NCBI GenBank assembly: GCA_039794245.1
Contig: JBDIVS010000032.1
Span: forward strand, 1 to 11,937
DNA from: DAITQM01 sp039794245
GTDB lineage: Bacteria; Pseudomonadota; Gammaproteobacteria; Xanthomonadales; Wenzhouxiangellaceae
DNA: 11,937 nucleotides
Direction of reading: 5' to 3'
The notes under the pieces were generated by a model. It had not been told where the DNA came from. It saw nothing but the letters and a program-made list of their open reading frames with translations, and ran no database searches. Made by a program: the position numbers and the translations under genes. This document shows, in pieces, positions 1-7,266 of the stretch (position 1 is its first letter; each line of letters opens with the position of its first letter).

Positions 1-130
1 GATATGATGGCGCAAAATCTGTGTCGTTTTTTGGGAGCCTGTTTTTCGACAGCGTTCAGGCCGCCGATACCCTGTGTTTTCCATAGTCGGACCATCTTAG
101 CTCGGTCCGAATAACTGGTCTGATCCCTTG
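1..130. other. Gene-free left edge
   Basis: No credible coding frame was found here. The stretch contains one short inverted repeat, TCGGACC at 87-93 and GGTCCGA at 104-110, with a 10-nt loop. It lacks an adjacent T-run on either strand, so it is not an obvious intrinsic terminator. The region lies just beyond the terminator of the leftward beta-helix gene and may be the spacer to an upstream gene outside the window. Confidence 0.5.
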
Positions 131-166
131 AAAAAAGCCGAGCCCGGTCAGTGCCCGGGCTCGGCT
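131..166 (-). terminator. Rho-independent terminator of the beta-helix gene
   Basis: A perfect 12-bp GC-rich stem is formed by AGCCGAGCCCGG (136-147) and CCGGGCTCGGCT (155-166), with a 7-nt loop. On the minus strand the stem is followed directly by a run of six T (A-run at 131-136 on the plus strand). It lies about 45 nt past the stop codon of the leftward gene, where its terminator is expected. Confidence 0.9.
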
Positions 167-211
167 CGATCATCTAGCTATTCCTGTTTGCGTGAGATTA
201 CATTGTGGCTT

Positions 212-1978
212 TTACTGTTCCAGGAACTCCGTCCAACCAAGGGTCCAATTGGCGCCGGGATTGCCATTGCGGAATCCGCCGATATAGTCGGCTCCGGTAA
301 AAAAGGAGTCGCCTTCGATTGGCGCACCTCCATCCAATAACGGTGAGCCGTTCGCGGGTAGGAAGCCAACCAGCATCGGATTGGCAACCTGATTTCCTTC
401 TTGGGCGTTGAACCATGTGCTGACCAGGAACTGGTCTGTGTCTTTGTCTTCGAAGTTGGTGTTGCAGTTGACGACGGTGTGTCGCATTTGCAGCAGGCCA
501 TCATTGAAATTGGGTGGTGTCCCGGCGACGTTAAAGGTCGAATCGTCATCGATATTGATGCATTCGCCGGCAAATCCGGTGAATACCGAATTCTGAATCA
601 AGGCGCCTGTGCCGCGACGCAGGCGGGCGCCTTCACCGCTGTTTGACGAACCGATCATTGTCAGATTGGACAAGGTGGGATTGGCGCGTGGCAACAGATC
701 AAGATTCGGTGGTTCGCTGTTGTCCGCTTCAATCCCGTGCTCACCGTTGTTGACAATTACTAGGGCGTTCTGAATTTTTCCATGAAAACCAAAGCCCCAG
801 TCGATGCTGTCATCCTGGGCTTCTGTGACCACGAGGTTGCGGACCTGTGCAGCGCCGCCGAAAAACTCGATTCCGTCGTCTAGTCCGGCGTGGATGTGGA
901 TATTTTCCAAAATGGTTTTGGAGCCTACGCCTTGTAGTGTTAAGCCGTTCAGCTCGCGGTTTTCGAATACCACTCGGCCGGCAAAACGGATATTGACATA
1001 GCGCATCACGCCGCTATCATCTTCATCGTTATCGCCTCCGTAAAATTCAGCTTCGGCAAATTCGGAGCTGACTTCGCATTGGCCAATTGGAGTTCCCTCG
1101 GCGCAACCGTTTACAATGGCGTTGCCTGAGATCACCACGCCGCTCCATTCGCCGGCGATCTGCTGATCCAGCCCGGTGAAAACGACGGGCGCGAATGGCT
1201 TGCCCTCAGCGAAGATCTTGGAGCCGCGGCGGATGAATAGGGCGCCGTTGCCGCTGGCGCCGATGATGCGGGTACCCGCTTCAATATTGACCCTGGCAGG
1301 ATTGGTGTTATCTCCGCCGGCAAATACCTGACCGTCCAGGAACCAGGTGATATCGTTGGACAGGTCGATCTCGCCGGTCAATGGGGAGCTTGCCGGAGCG
1401 CTGATCAGGCAGGAACGATCACCGAGATCAGTGGCGAACGCCGGGCAGCCGGTGAATTCTTTCTGGTAAACGCAGCGCTCGGGGCCGGCGAAACCCGGCG
1501 CCCCCACGGTCGAGACGCCGCGGTCCATATTGACCGAACCGGTGCCGATATCGGGGCCGCCGTTGCCGCTCCACTGCCAGGCAAAATCCAGGCTGTTGCA
1601 GGAATTGACGGTCAGCGTGACCTGCGCGAAGTTCTGCACCTGGACGATCTCACCCGCCGGGCCGCCGGCGAAACGGCCGCCGGTGATCAGGCTGACCGGA
1701 AAGGTAAATTCAAAAAGCCCCGGCGTGACAAGTGCGTTTCCACTGATCCAGATTTGATTTCCTGCGTTGTCGAAGAAAAAGCCGACGGCGAACAGTGTGC
1801 CTTGTTCCGGGCCGAGTTTGAAATACTGTAAATTCAAACCGCGGCGCACGCCGGGTGTGCCGGCCTCGGCCCACTGGCCGGCGAACTGCCCGTCGATGAA
1901 AATCGCGGCGGCCGGCTGGCTGGCGGCGGCGCCGGCCAGCAAGACGATCGCGCCGAGCGTATGGCGATAGAAATTCAT
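212..1978 (-). CDS. Exported right-handed beta-helix repeat protein
   Basis: The product is 588 aa and is predicted to be exported. Residues 1-25 form a Sec signal peptide (MNFYRHTLGAIVLLAG, then Ala-rich, ending QPAAA). There is no lipobox. Residues about 26-150 form a domain with regularly spaced Gly/Trp/Phe (for example GNQIWISGNAL) that resembles N-terminal domains of secreted gammaproteobacterial proteins. From about residue 200 the pattern is that of a parallel beta-helix surface protein: GTRIIGASGNGALFIRRGSK, FAEGKPFAPVVFTG, EWSGVVISGNA, FYGGDNDEDDSG, NGLTLQGVGSKT, then DDGIEFFGG and DSIDWGFGF. The start at 1978 is preferred over an upstream in-frame ATG at 2101 because a GGAGG ribosome site lies 9 nt upstream (1988-1992) and the signal peptide begins there. 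The gene is divergent from the TonB operon and ends at a strong terminator. Its function is unknown; surface adhesion, glycan binding or acting as a receptor partner are possible. I see no enzyme active site. Confidence 0.85.
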   Translation of the reverse strand: MNFYRHTLGAIVLLAGAAASQPAAAIFIDGQFAGQWAEAGTPGVRRGLNLQYFKLGPEQGTLFAVGFFFDNAGNQIWISGNALVTPGLFEFTFPVSLITGGRFAGGPAGEIVQVQNFAQVTLTVNSCNSLDFAWQWSGNGGPDIGTGSVNMDRGVSTVGAPGFAGPERCVYQKEFTGCPAFATDLGDRSCLISAPASSPLTGEIDLSNDITWFLDGQVFAGGDNTNPARVNIEAGTRIIGASGNGALFIRRGSKIFAEGKPFAPVVFTGLDQQIAGEWSGVVISGNAIVNGCAEGTPIGQCEVSSEFAEAEFYGGDNDEDDSGVMRYVNIRFAGRVVFENRELNGLTLQGVGSKTILENIHIHAGLDDGIEFFGGAAQVRNLVVTEAQDDSIDWGFGFHGKIQNALVIVNNGEHGIEADNSEPPNLDLLPRANPTLSNLTMIGSSNSGEGARLRRGTGALIQNSVFTGFAGECINIDDDSTFNVAGTPPNFNDGLLQMRHTVVNCNTNFEDKDTDQFLVSTWFNAQEGNQVANPMLVGFLPANGSPLLDGGAPIEGDSFFTGADYIGGFRNGNPGANWTLGWTEFLEQ

Positions 1979-2159
1979 TTTGAAAAACCTCCAGTGGTAA
2001 ATGGTGACGGCTCTGTGCCGCTGGTCAGTGTAGGCGGTGTTTGTTGCGGCATGATGAATGTTTTGTAACGGTTGTGTGACAAAGCACCGGGGTATTGTCA
2101 TCTTGTTGTCATTTTGTGCCGGTAGCCTGCGCCTTCAGATTCATCAACCGGATTTTCTG
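1979..2159. promoter_or_regulatory. Divergent intergenic regulatory region
   Basis: This 181-bp gap separates the leftward beta-helix gene from the rightward TonB operon and must hold promoters for both. It is less GC-rich than the flanking genes. It contains an inverted repeat TGACAA (2077-2082) and TTGTCA (2095-2100) with a 12-bp spacer, and a third TTGTCA at 2106-2111. This could be a dimeric repressor operator. On the minus strand the first arm also reads TTGTCA, a plausible -35 element for the beta-helix gene, but I could not find a convincing -10 on either strand. No clear Fur box was recognised. Confidence 0.4.
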
Positions 2160-2996
2160 ATGCCGCCCATTCCCACCGGTAAGCAGCAGCGCCCGCCGGG
2201 CCGTCTTGTCGCCGCCCTTCTGCCGATCATCCTGCTGAGCGCTGTGCCTGTGGTCCACGCCCAACCGGCAGCCGGCGCCGGGGCGGTCGATCCTGCCCTC
2301 AGTGGCCTGACTGAACGGCTGATCGCGCTGCGCGCCGAGATTGAGCGCTTGCAGGGCGAGATCGATATCGCCCGCGAGGAGCGCCGGACGCGCAGTGGCT
2401 TTATCGCCGCCCAGCAGGCCGAAACCGAGGCGGCGATCGAGCGCGAACGGGTGCGCCGCCGCCAGCTCGAAGAGGAACTGGCCGGGCTCGAGGAGCGCAT
2501 CGCTGCCGGCGGCACCGGGCACGATGCGCTGTTGCCCGCCGTCGAGGCGGCGGTGGCCGCGGTGCGCCGCGCGGTGGCCGCTTCGCTGCCGTTCCGCCGT
2601 ACCGAACGGCTGGCCGCGCTCGACGAGCTGCAAACCCAGCTCGCTGCCGGCCGGGTCGTGCCGCAGCGCGCCGTCAACCGGCTGTGGGCGATCGCCGAAG
2701 ATGAGTTTAGATTGAGCCGCGAAAACGCGATCTATTCGCAGACCATCGAACTCGGCGGCCGGCCGGTGCTCGCCGAAGTCGCAAAACTTGGCACTGCGAT
2801 GCTCTATTTCCGGACCCGCGACGAGCGTTACGGCTACGCTGCCCCCGGAGCGGGCGGCTGGACGTGGCGCGAGGCCGCCGGCCGCGACGAGCGGGGGCGG
2901 ATCGCCACACTGTTCGATTCCCTGCGCAAACAGATCCGCCAGGGCTATTTCACGCTGCCGGCGGCGCTGCCGCCGCTTGCTGCGGAGGCGTCATGA
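2160..2996 (+). CDS. DUF3450-like exported coiled-coil protein
   Basis: This 278-aa protein is the first gene of the TonB operon. It begins with a signal peptide: a basic n-region (GKQQRPPGR), a hydrophobic core (LVAALLPIILLSAVPVV) and probable cleavage after VHA. Residues about 45-125 form a charged coiled coil (LTERLIALRAEIERLQGEID and following). A helical region with SLPFRRTERLAALDEL then precedes a C-terminal part containing AVNRLWAIAEDEF, LGTAMLYFRTRD, a Trp-rich stretch and RKQIRQGYFTLPAALP. This order matches the DUF3450 family, which usually sits next to TtpC-type MotA/TolQ/ExbB genes. The start at 2160 is chosen for the signal peptide. An in-frame ATG at 2058 exists, but the residues after it do not look coding, and neither start has a good Shine-Dalgarno. 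It probably acts in the periplasm with the motor complex; its exact role is not established. Confidence 0.8.
   Translation: MPPIPTGKQQRPPGRLVAALLPIILLSAVPVVHAQPAAGAGAVDPALSGLTERLIALRAEIERLQGEIDIAREERRTRSGFIAAQQAETEAAIERERVRRRQLEEELAGLEERIAAGGTGHDALLPAVEAAVAAVRRAVAASLPFRRTERLAALDELQTQLAAGRVVPQRAVNRLWAIAEDEFRLSRENAIYSQTIELGGRPVLAEVAKLGTAMLYFRTRDERYGYAAPGAGGWTWREAAGRDERGRIATLFDSLRKQIRQGYFTLPAALPPLAAEAS
2984..2988 (+). promoter_or_regulatory. Ribosome binding site of the ttpC-like gene
   Basis: GGAGG lies inside the end of the upstream gene. It is 7 nt from the ATG at 2996 and only 4 nt from the ATG at 2993. The spacing favours 2996, although both starts are in frame and differ by one Met. Confidence 0.6.
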
Positions 2997-4450
2997 TGGC
3001 CGGCCTGTGCGTTCCGGCGGCTGCCCGCCGCAGAATGTGGCAACGATTCGTTTTAGCCTGCGGCTTTCTGACGGCCTTGGCGGCCGGCGCGCAACAGACC
3101 CCGCCGCCGGCCGACCCGGCAGCCGCGCCGCCGGCCGCTCCGGCCGTGCCGCCGGCCGATCCGGAACGCGCCAAGGCCGAACTCGAAGCTGCCTATCGCC
3201 GCGAGTTTGCCTTTCTCGCCGCCCAGCAGGACGAACTGGAACGGCAGTTGCAGAAGCTCAAACAGCAGGCCAGCGACGAGGAGCGGGCCGGTGAGGACAA
3301 ACTCGCGGCGCTGCAAAACCGTCTGCTCGAAACGCAGAACGGCGTCCGGCGACTGGAAAAAGCATTGCTCGAAGCCGAGCGCGGCATCGCCGATCTCGAA
3401 GACCAGCGCGGCATCCTCGATGCCAGTTACCAGCAGGCTGTCGCCAGTTTGGAGTTGCAAGGCCTTGCCGGTTTCGCCGGCGAGGCGTTTGCTGCCGGCG
3501 ATGACGTGGCGAAGATCGCCGCGCTGTTCGACGCCGCCGCCGGCTTGATCGAGCAGGGCGGCACACGGCGCAGGACGGCGGGCCGCTTTTATCTTGAAGA
3601 CGGCCGCGAAGTGGCGGGCGAGATCGTCGAGATCGGCCGGATCGCCGCCTATGGCACAGGTCCCGACGGCGCCGGGGTGCTGGCTCCGGCCGGCGAAGGA
3701 CGCCTGAAGCTCTGGCCCGGCGACAACGCCGAGGCGGCCAGGGCAGTGGCGGCCGGCCGCGTTCCGGATGTGTTGCCGATCTTTATTTATGAATCCCTGC
3801 TCAAACCGGTCGAGGAGAAAACCGCCAAATCGCTCTTTCAAGTCCTCGATGACGGCGGCGCCATCGCCTGGATCATCGCCGCGCTCGGCCTGGTCGCGCT
3901 GGTATTGATCGTGCTGCGCGTGATCTTTCTGCGCGGCGCCGGCGCCGATACCGCAAAACTGCTCGCCGAAACCGGCGAACTGGTCCGCAAGGGCCGGATG
4001 GCCGAAGCGCTGGATGCCTGCCGCCGCCGCGCCGGCGCCACGTCGCGGGTGATCGCCGCGGCGATCCGCAATCTCGACCGCGAGCGCGCCCATCTCGAGG
4101 ACATCGTTTCCGAAGCGATCCTGCACGAATCGTCGCACCTCAACCGCTTCGGCGCCATCATCATCGTCATCGCCGCGGTCAGCCCGCTGCTCGGCCTGCT
4201 CGGCACCGTGACCGGCATGATCGCGACGTTCGAGGTGATCACCGAATTCGGCACCGGCGATCCCAAGCTGCTGTCGGGCGGCATTTCGGTTGCCCTGATC
4301 ACCACCGAAGTCGGCCTGGCAGTCGCCATCCCGGCGCTGCTGTTCGGCAACCTGCTCGCCGGCTGGGCCGAGCGCATCAAGGACGACATGGAAAAAGCGG
4401 CGCTGCGCATCGTCAACCTCGACCAGGAACGCCGCCTCGGCGCGGCATAG
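2996..4450 (+). CDS. ttpC: TtpC-like MotA/TolQ/ExbB family protein with periplasmic coiled coil
   Basis: This is a 484-aa inner-membrane protein. It has an N-terminal signal sequence (MWQRFVLACGFLTALAAGAQ, residues about 14-33), a Pro/Ala-rich linker and a long charged coiled coil at about residues 55-145 (AELEAAYRREF through LEKALLEAERGIADLEDQRG). A small domain with GRFYLEDGREVAGEIVEIG follows. Three membrane segments come next at about 289-312 (IAWIIAALGLVALVLIVL), 385-410 (FGAIIIVIAAVSPLLGLLGT) and 435-456 (VGLAVAIPALLFGNLLAGW). The LLGLLGTVTGMI and GGISVALITTEVGLAVAIP stretches are characteristic of the TolQ/ExbB proton-channel family. The signal sequence plus coiled coil ahead of the channel domain is the TtpC architecture, described as the fourth component of Vibrio-type TonB2 systems. 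The ATG shares one base with the preceding TGA, so coupling is likely. Whether it forms a channel itself or assists ExbB is not shown here. Confidence 0.85.
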   Translation: MAGLCVPAAARRRMWQRFVLACGFLTALAAGAQQTPPPADPAAAPPAAPAVPPADPERAKAELEAAYRREFAFLAAQQDELERQLQKLKQQASDEERAGEDKLAALQNRLLETQNGVRRLEKALLEAERGIADLEDQRGILDASYQQAVASLELQGLAGFAGEAFAAGDDVAKIAALFDAAAGLIEQGGTRRRTAGRFYLEDGREVAGEIVEIGRIAAYGTGPDGAGVLAPAGEGRLKLWPGDNAEAARAVAAGRVPDVLPIFIYESLLKPVEEKTAKSLFQVLDDGGAIAWIIAALGLVALVLIVLRVIFLRGAGADTAKLLAETGELVRKGRMAEALDACRRRAGATSRVIAAAIRNLDRERAHLEDIVSEAILHESSHLNRFGAIIIVIAAVSPLLGLLGTVTGMIATFEVITEFGTGDPKLLSGGISVALITTEVGLAVAIPALLFGNLLAGWAERIKDDMEKAALRIVNLDQERRLGAA

Positions 4451-4457
4451 GACGGCG

Positions 4458-5057
4458 ATGGACTGGTTTTTCCGGCAGCTCGACGCCCTGGCCGACTACT
4501 TCGCCGCCGGCGGCGGCGTGATGTGGCCGCTGGTCGTTCTGCTTCTCGTCCTGTGGTTTGCGCTCGGCTGGCGCTTTGCGCTGCTCCGCCGTGGCAGCCG
4601 CCGCGGCGCCCGCGTCCTGCTCGACAGGGTCGGCCGCGACGACCCGGCCTATCGCATGCGCGACGGCATCCTGGTGCGCGCCGCGCGCTTGGGCCTGGCG
4701 CTCAAATCCCGCGGCCTGCCCGACCTGCGCCGCCGTCTCGACGATGCGTTTGCCGCCGAGGAGCGCAATCTGCGTCGCCATCACGTATTGGTCACCACCA
4801 TCGTGCTCGTCGCGCCGCTGCTCGGCCTGCTCGGCACCGTCGCCGGCATGATCGAGACCTTCGATTCGCTCGCCGAAATGTCGCTGTTCAGCCAATCGGG
4901 CGGCATCGCCGGCGGCATCTCGCAGGCCCTGTTCACAACCCAGATGGGCCTGCTGGTTTCGATTCCGGGGCTCATCGTCAACGGCGTGCTCGGGCGGCGG
5001 GCGCGCGACATCGAACTCGAGTTGAACCAGCTCAAAGACATTCTGTGCACCGCCTGA
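4458..5057 (+). CDS. exbB: ExbB proton-channel subunit
   Basis: This 199-aa inner-membrane protein belongs to the MotA/TolQ/ExbB family. It has three membrane segments: about 21-42 (VMWPLVVLLLVLWFALGW), 108-135 (LVTTIVLVAPLLGLLGTVAG) and 157-178 (ALFTTQMGLLVSIPGLIVNG). The cytoplasmic loop between the first two carries the usual basic region and RRRLDDAFAAEERNLRRH. The family signature LLGLLGTVAGMIETF and GGISQALFTTQMGL are both intact. The protein is short like ExbB2 and has no coiled-coil extension, so with the preceding gene it forms the typical pair of one long and one short paralogue. Its start is 7 nt after the preceding stop. The ribosome site is weak (AGGAC), consistent with coupling. 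It would form the pentameric stator channel with ExbD. Confidence 0.92.
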   Translation: MDWFFRQLDALADYFAAGGGVMWPLVVLLLVLWFALGWRFALLRRGSRRGARVLLDRVGRDDPAYRMRDGILVRAARLGLALKSRGLPDLRRRLDDAFAAEERNLRRHHVLVTTIVLVAPLLGLLGTVAGMIETFDSLAEMSLFSQSGGIAGGISQALFTTQMGLLVSIPGLIVNGVLGRRARDIELELNQLKDILCTA

Positions 5058-5080
5058 GCCCGGACTGAGGATCGATCGCC

Positions 5081-5491
5081 ATGCGTTATCGCGAGCGCCC
5101 GGAAAACATCCAGGACATCAACATCTCGCCGTTGATCGACATGGTGTTCATCCTGCTGATCTTTTTCATGGTCAGCACGACGTTCGTCAAGGATCTCAAG
5201 CTCGATCTGAATCGCCCGGCGGCCTCGACCGCCACCGTCGCCTCGACCAAGGCGATCCGCATTTACATCGACCAGGCGGGCGACATCTATCTCGACGGCG
5301 AGCCGATCCGCGTCTGGGTGATCCAAAGCCGGCTGCGCGATCTGCTCGGTGCCGGGACCAATAAATCGGTGCTCGTCGTCACCGACGAGGGCGTGCCGTC
5401 GGGGCGCCTGGTCGAGGTCGTCGATCAGGCGCGCCTGGCCGGCGCCGAGGATGTCGGCGTCGCTACCGTCAAAGAGGCTGGAGTGGGATGA
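5081..5491 (+). CDS. exbD: ExbD periplasmic/proton-relay subunit
   Basis: This 136-aa protein has the classic ExbD/TolR layout: a short cytoplasmic N-terminus, one membrane helix at about 15-34 (INISPLIDMVFILLIFFMVS) and a periplasmic domain. Asp20 in PLIDMVFILL is the conserved membrane aspartate needed for proton use in the family. The periplasmic part has the expected elements AIRIYIDQAGDIYLDGEPI, VLVVTDEGVPSGRLVEVVD and a C-terminal ARLAGAEDVGVAT. It lies 23 nt after exbB, with a GAGG-like ribosome site in TGAGGATCGATC. Its TGA overlaps the tonB ATG (ATGA), indicating translational coupling. Confidence 0.93.
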   Translation: MRYRERPENIQDINISPLIDMVFILLIFFMVSTTFVKDLKLDLNRPAASTATVASTKAIRIYIDQAGDIYLDGEPIRVWVIQSRLRDLLGAGTNKSVLVVTDEGVPSGRLVEVVDQARLAGAEDVGVATVKEAGVG

Positions 5492-6120
5492 TGAAATCGA
5501 AATCAAAAGCGTTGCTGTGGGCAACGGGTTTTATGATCACCGGCAGCATTGCCGTACTCGGCACGTTGCTGTTCATCAATCATCTGTCTCGCCTCGACGA
5601 TGGCGATAAACTCGCCGCCGCCTCGCAGGTGACGTTCGAGCGCAAACCGCCCCCGCCGCTCAAGCCCGAACCGCCGCCCAAGCCCAAGCCGCGCAAAGCC
5701 AAGGCGCCGCCCAATCCATTGCTCGACCTGGGCAGCGTGTTGTCCGGCATCGACTTCGGCCTGCCGGGTTTCTCGACCGACGATCTCGCCGGCCTGGCCG
5801 ACGACCTGCTCGGCGCCGGCGAAGGTCTGGTGATGAGCGACGACACCGTCGATCGCCCGCCGGCCGCGATATTACAGGCGCCGATGCAGTACCCGGCGCG
5901 CGCCAAGGCGCAGGGCATGACCGGGTACGTCGTCCTGTCGCTGCTGATCGGCGTCACCGGCGAGATCGAGCAGGTCAAGGTCGTCGAATCATACCCGGCC
6001 GGCGTCTTCGACGACGTCGTACTTGCCGGCATCAATCGCTGGCGCTTCGATCCGGCCGAATACCAGGGCAGGGCGGTACGCGCCTGGGTCAAGCAGAAAA
6101 TCCGCTTCGATCTGAGCTGA
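5488..6120 (+). CDS. tonB: TonB energy-transducing protein
   Basis: This 210-aa protein is anchored in the inner membrane by residues about 8-31 (ALLWATGFMITGSIAVLGTL). The periplasmic linker holds a proline/lysine-rich stretch at about 53-75 (PPPPLKPEPPPKPKPRK), a TonB hallmark. The C-terminal domain at about 130-210 contains MQYPARAKAQGMTGYVVLSL, GEIEQVKVVESYPAGVFD and INRWRFDPAEYQGRAVRAWV, matching the receptor-contacting TonB fold. The overall length resembles TonB2-type proteins. Two adjacent in-frame ATGs (5488 and 5491) are possible starts; 5488 overlaps the exbD stop as ATGA. It would span the periplasm and pull on the TonB box of outer-membrane receptors, very likely including the one encoded at the end of this operon. 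Confidence 0.93.
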   Translation: MMKSKSKALLWATGFMITGSIAVLGTLLFINHLSRLDDGDKLAAASQVTFERKPPPPLKPEPPPKPKPRKAKAPPNPLLDLGSVLSGIDFGLPGFSTDDLAGLADDLLGAGEGLVMSDDTVDRPPAAILQAPMQYPARAKAQGMTGYVVLSLLIGVTGEIEQVKVVESYPAGVFDDVVLAGINRWRFDPAEYQGRAVRAWVKQKIRFDLS

Positions 6121-6126
6121 TTCCTG

Positions 6127-7266
6127 ATGTCCCGCCTGCTGTTGTCCCTAGTCCTCGCCGGACTGGTCTTTGGTGCCGCCGCGGCGAAAAAAGCCGCCGA
6201 CGATCCGCTCGACCTCGCCGCCTTGATGCTGCGCGACAACCACCCCGACCGCGCGCTGGCGGTGCTCGACGGCCTCGACCCGGCGGCCGAAGAAATCGAT
6301 CCGGTCCGCTATCACACGCTGCGCGGCCTGGCATCGCAGCGGCTCGGCGATCTGCCGGCCGCCAAAGACGCGCTCGCCGCGGCCGTCGCCGCCGGGGCGA
6401 GCGATGCCGTGGTCTTCGTTTACCTGGCGCAGATCAGCTACGAACTCGGCGATGATCGAACGGCGATCGATGCGCTGTCCAGGGTCGAGGCCGAAACCAC
6501 CCGCATTCCCTCGACCTGGCACCTACGCGCCGATGCGCTGTGGCGGCTGGGCCGCAAAATCGATGCCCTGGCCGCGCTCGACCAGGCCCGGGCCTTGTTC
6601 CCTGACGATCCCTCGTTCCCCCGTCGCCGGGTGTTCTACCTGATCGACCTCGGCCTGTACCAAACCGCGGCCGAACAAGGCGAAGCCTATCTCGAACGGT
6701 TCAGCGCCCGGCCCGCCGACCGCGTGGCGATCGCCGACGCGTTGCGCCGCGCCGGGCAAACAGAAAAGGCATTGCGCTTTCTCGAAGCGGCGCACCTTAT
6801 GCACCCCGAATCGCTGGATGCCACCAAGGCCCTGGCTCATGTCTATGTCGATCGGCAGTCCTATCACACTGCCGCCGCCCTGATCGATCAGGCCGCCGTG
6901 TTCGATCGCACGCTCATTGCCGACGCCGCCGAGCTGTACCGCCGCGCCGGCCAACGTTACCGCGCCCTGCTGCTCAATGGCCAGATCGCCGACCAGGAAG
7001 CCAAGCTCAAACAGCGCCTGGCATTGACCCTCGAACTCGGCCATTTCGAACAAGCCGTGGCGATGCGCGACGATCTGTACCGCCTCAACCTGGTGGCCAA
7101 CGAAGACATCCGCTACGCCCTGGCATTTGCGCTGTTCAAAAGCGGCGATTACGCCGGTGCCGAAAACGAGCTCGCGCGCCTCAGGCGCGGCGACCTGTTC
7201 CGCAAGGCGGTTGAAGTCCGCCGCGCCATCGCCGAATGCCGGGACGAACCGTGGCGCTGCCAGTGA
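6127..7266 (+). CDS. Exported tetratricopeptide-repeat-like protein of the TonB operon
   Basis: This 379-aa protein starts with a signal peptide (MSRLLLSLVLAGLVFGAAAA). The rest is almost wholly alpha-helical with degenerate TPR units: small residues at helix contacts, for example LASQRLGDLPAAKDALAAAV, YLAQISYELGDDRTAIDALS, ADALWRLGRKIDALAALDQA, ADALRRAGQTEKALRFLEAA and ALAFALFKSGDYAGAENELA. A TPR gene at this position is typical of TtpC/TonB2 clusters. It begins 6 nt after tonB, and its TGA shares one base with the receptor ATG at 7266. A periplasmic scaffold linking the motor to the receptor is plausible, but no binding partner can be read from the sequence. Confidence 0.87.
   Translation: MSRLLLSLVLAGLVFGAAAAKKAADDPLDLAALMLRDNHPDRALAVLDGLDPAAEEIDPVRYHTLRGLASQRLGDLPAAKDALAAAVAAGASDAVVFVYLAQISYELGDDRTAIDALSRVEAETTRIPSTWHLRADALWRLGRKIDALAALDQARALFPDDPSFPRRRVFYLIDLGLYQTAAEQGEAYLERFSARPADRVAIADALRRAGQTEKALRFLEAAHLMHPESLDATKALAHVYVDRQSYHTAAALIDQAAVFDRTLIADAAELYRRAGQRYRALLLNGQIADQEAKLKQRLALTLELGHFEQAVAMRDDLYRLNLVANEDIRYALAFALFKSGDYAGAENELARLRRGDLFRKAVEVRRAIAECRDEPWRCQ

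Noticed and set aside
87..110. Inverted repeat TCGGACC/GGTCCGA as a terminator for a gene upstream of the window
   Set aside because: The stem is short, there is no U-tract, and no upstream coding sequence is visible, so it is noted only as an unexplained hairpin.
178..573. Minus- and plus-strand frames overlapping the beta-helix gene's 3' end
   Set aside because: They are shadows of the beta-helix gene and show no composition or motif support.
3053..4138. Long minus-strand open frame (361 aa) opposite the ttpC-like gene
   Set aside because: High-GC shadow frame. The plus strand carries the clear TolQ/ExbB family signatures and coiled coil.
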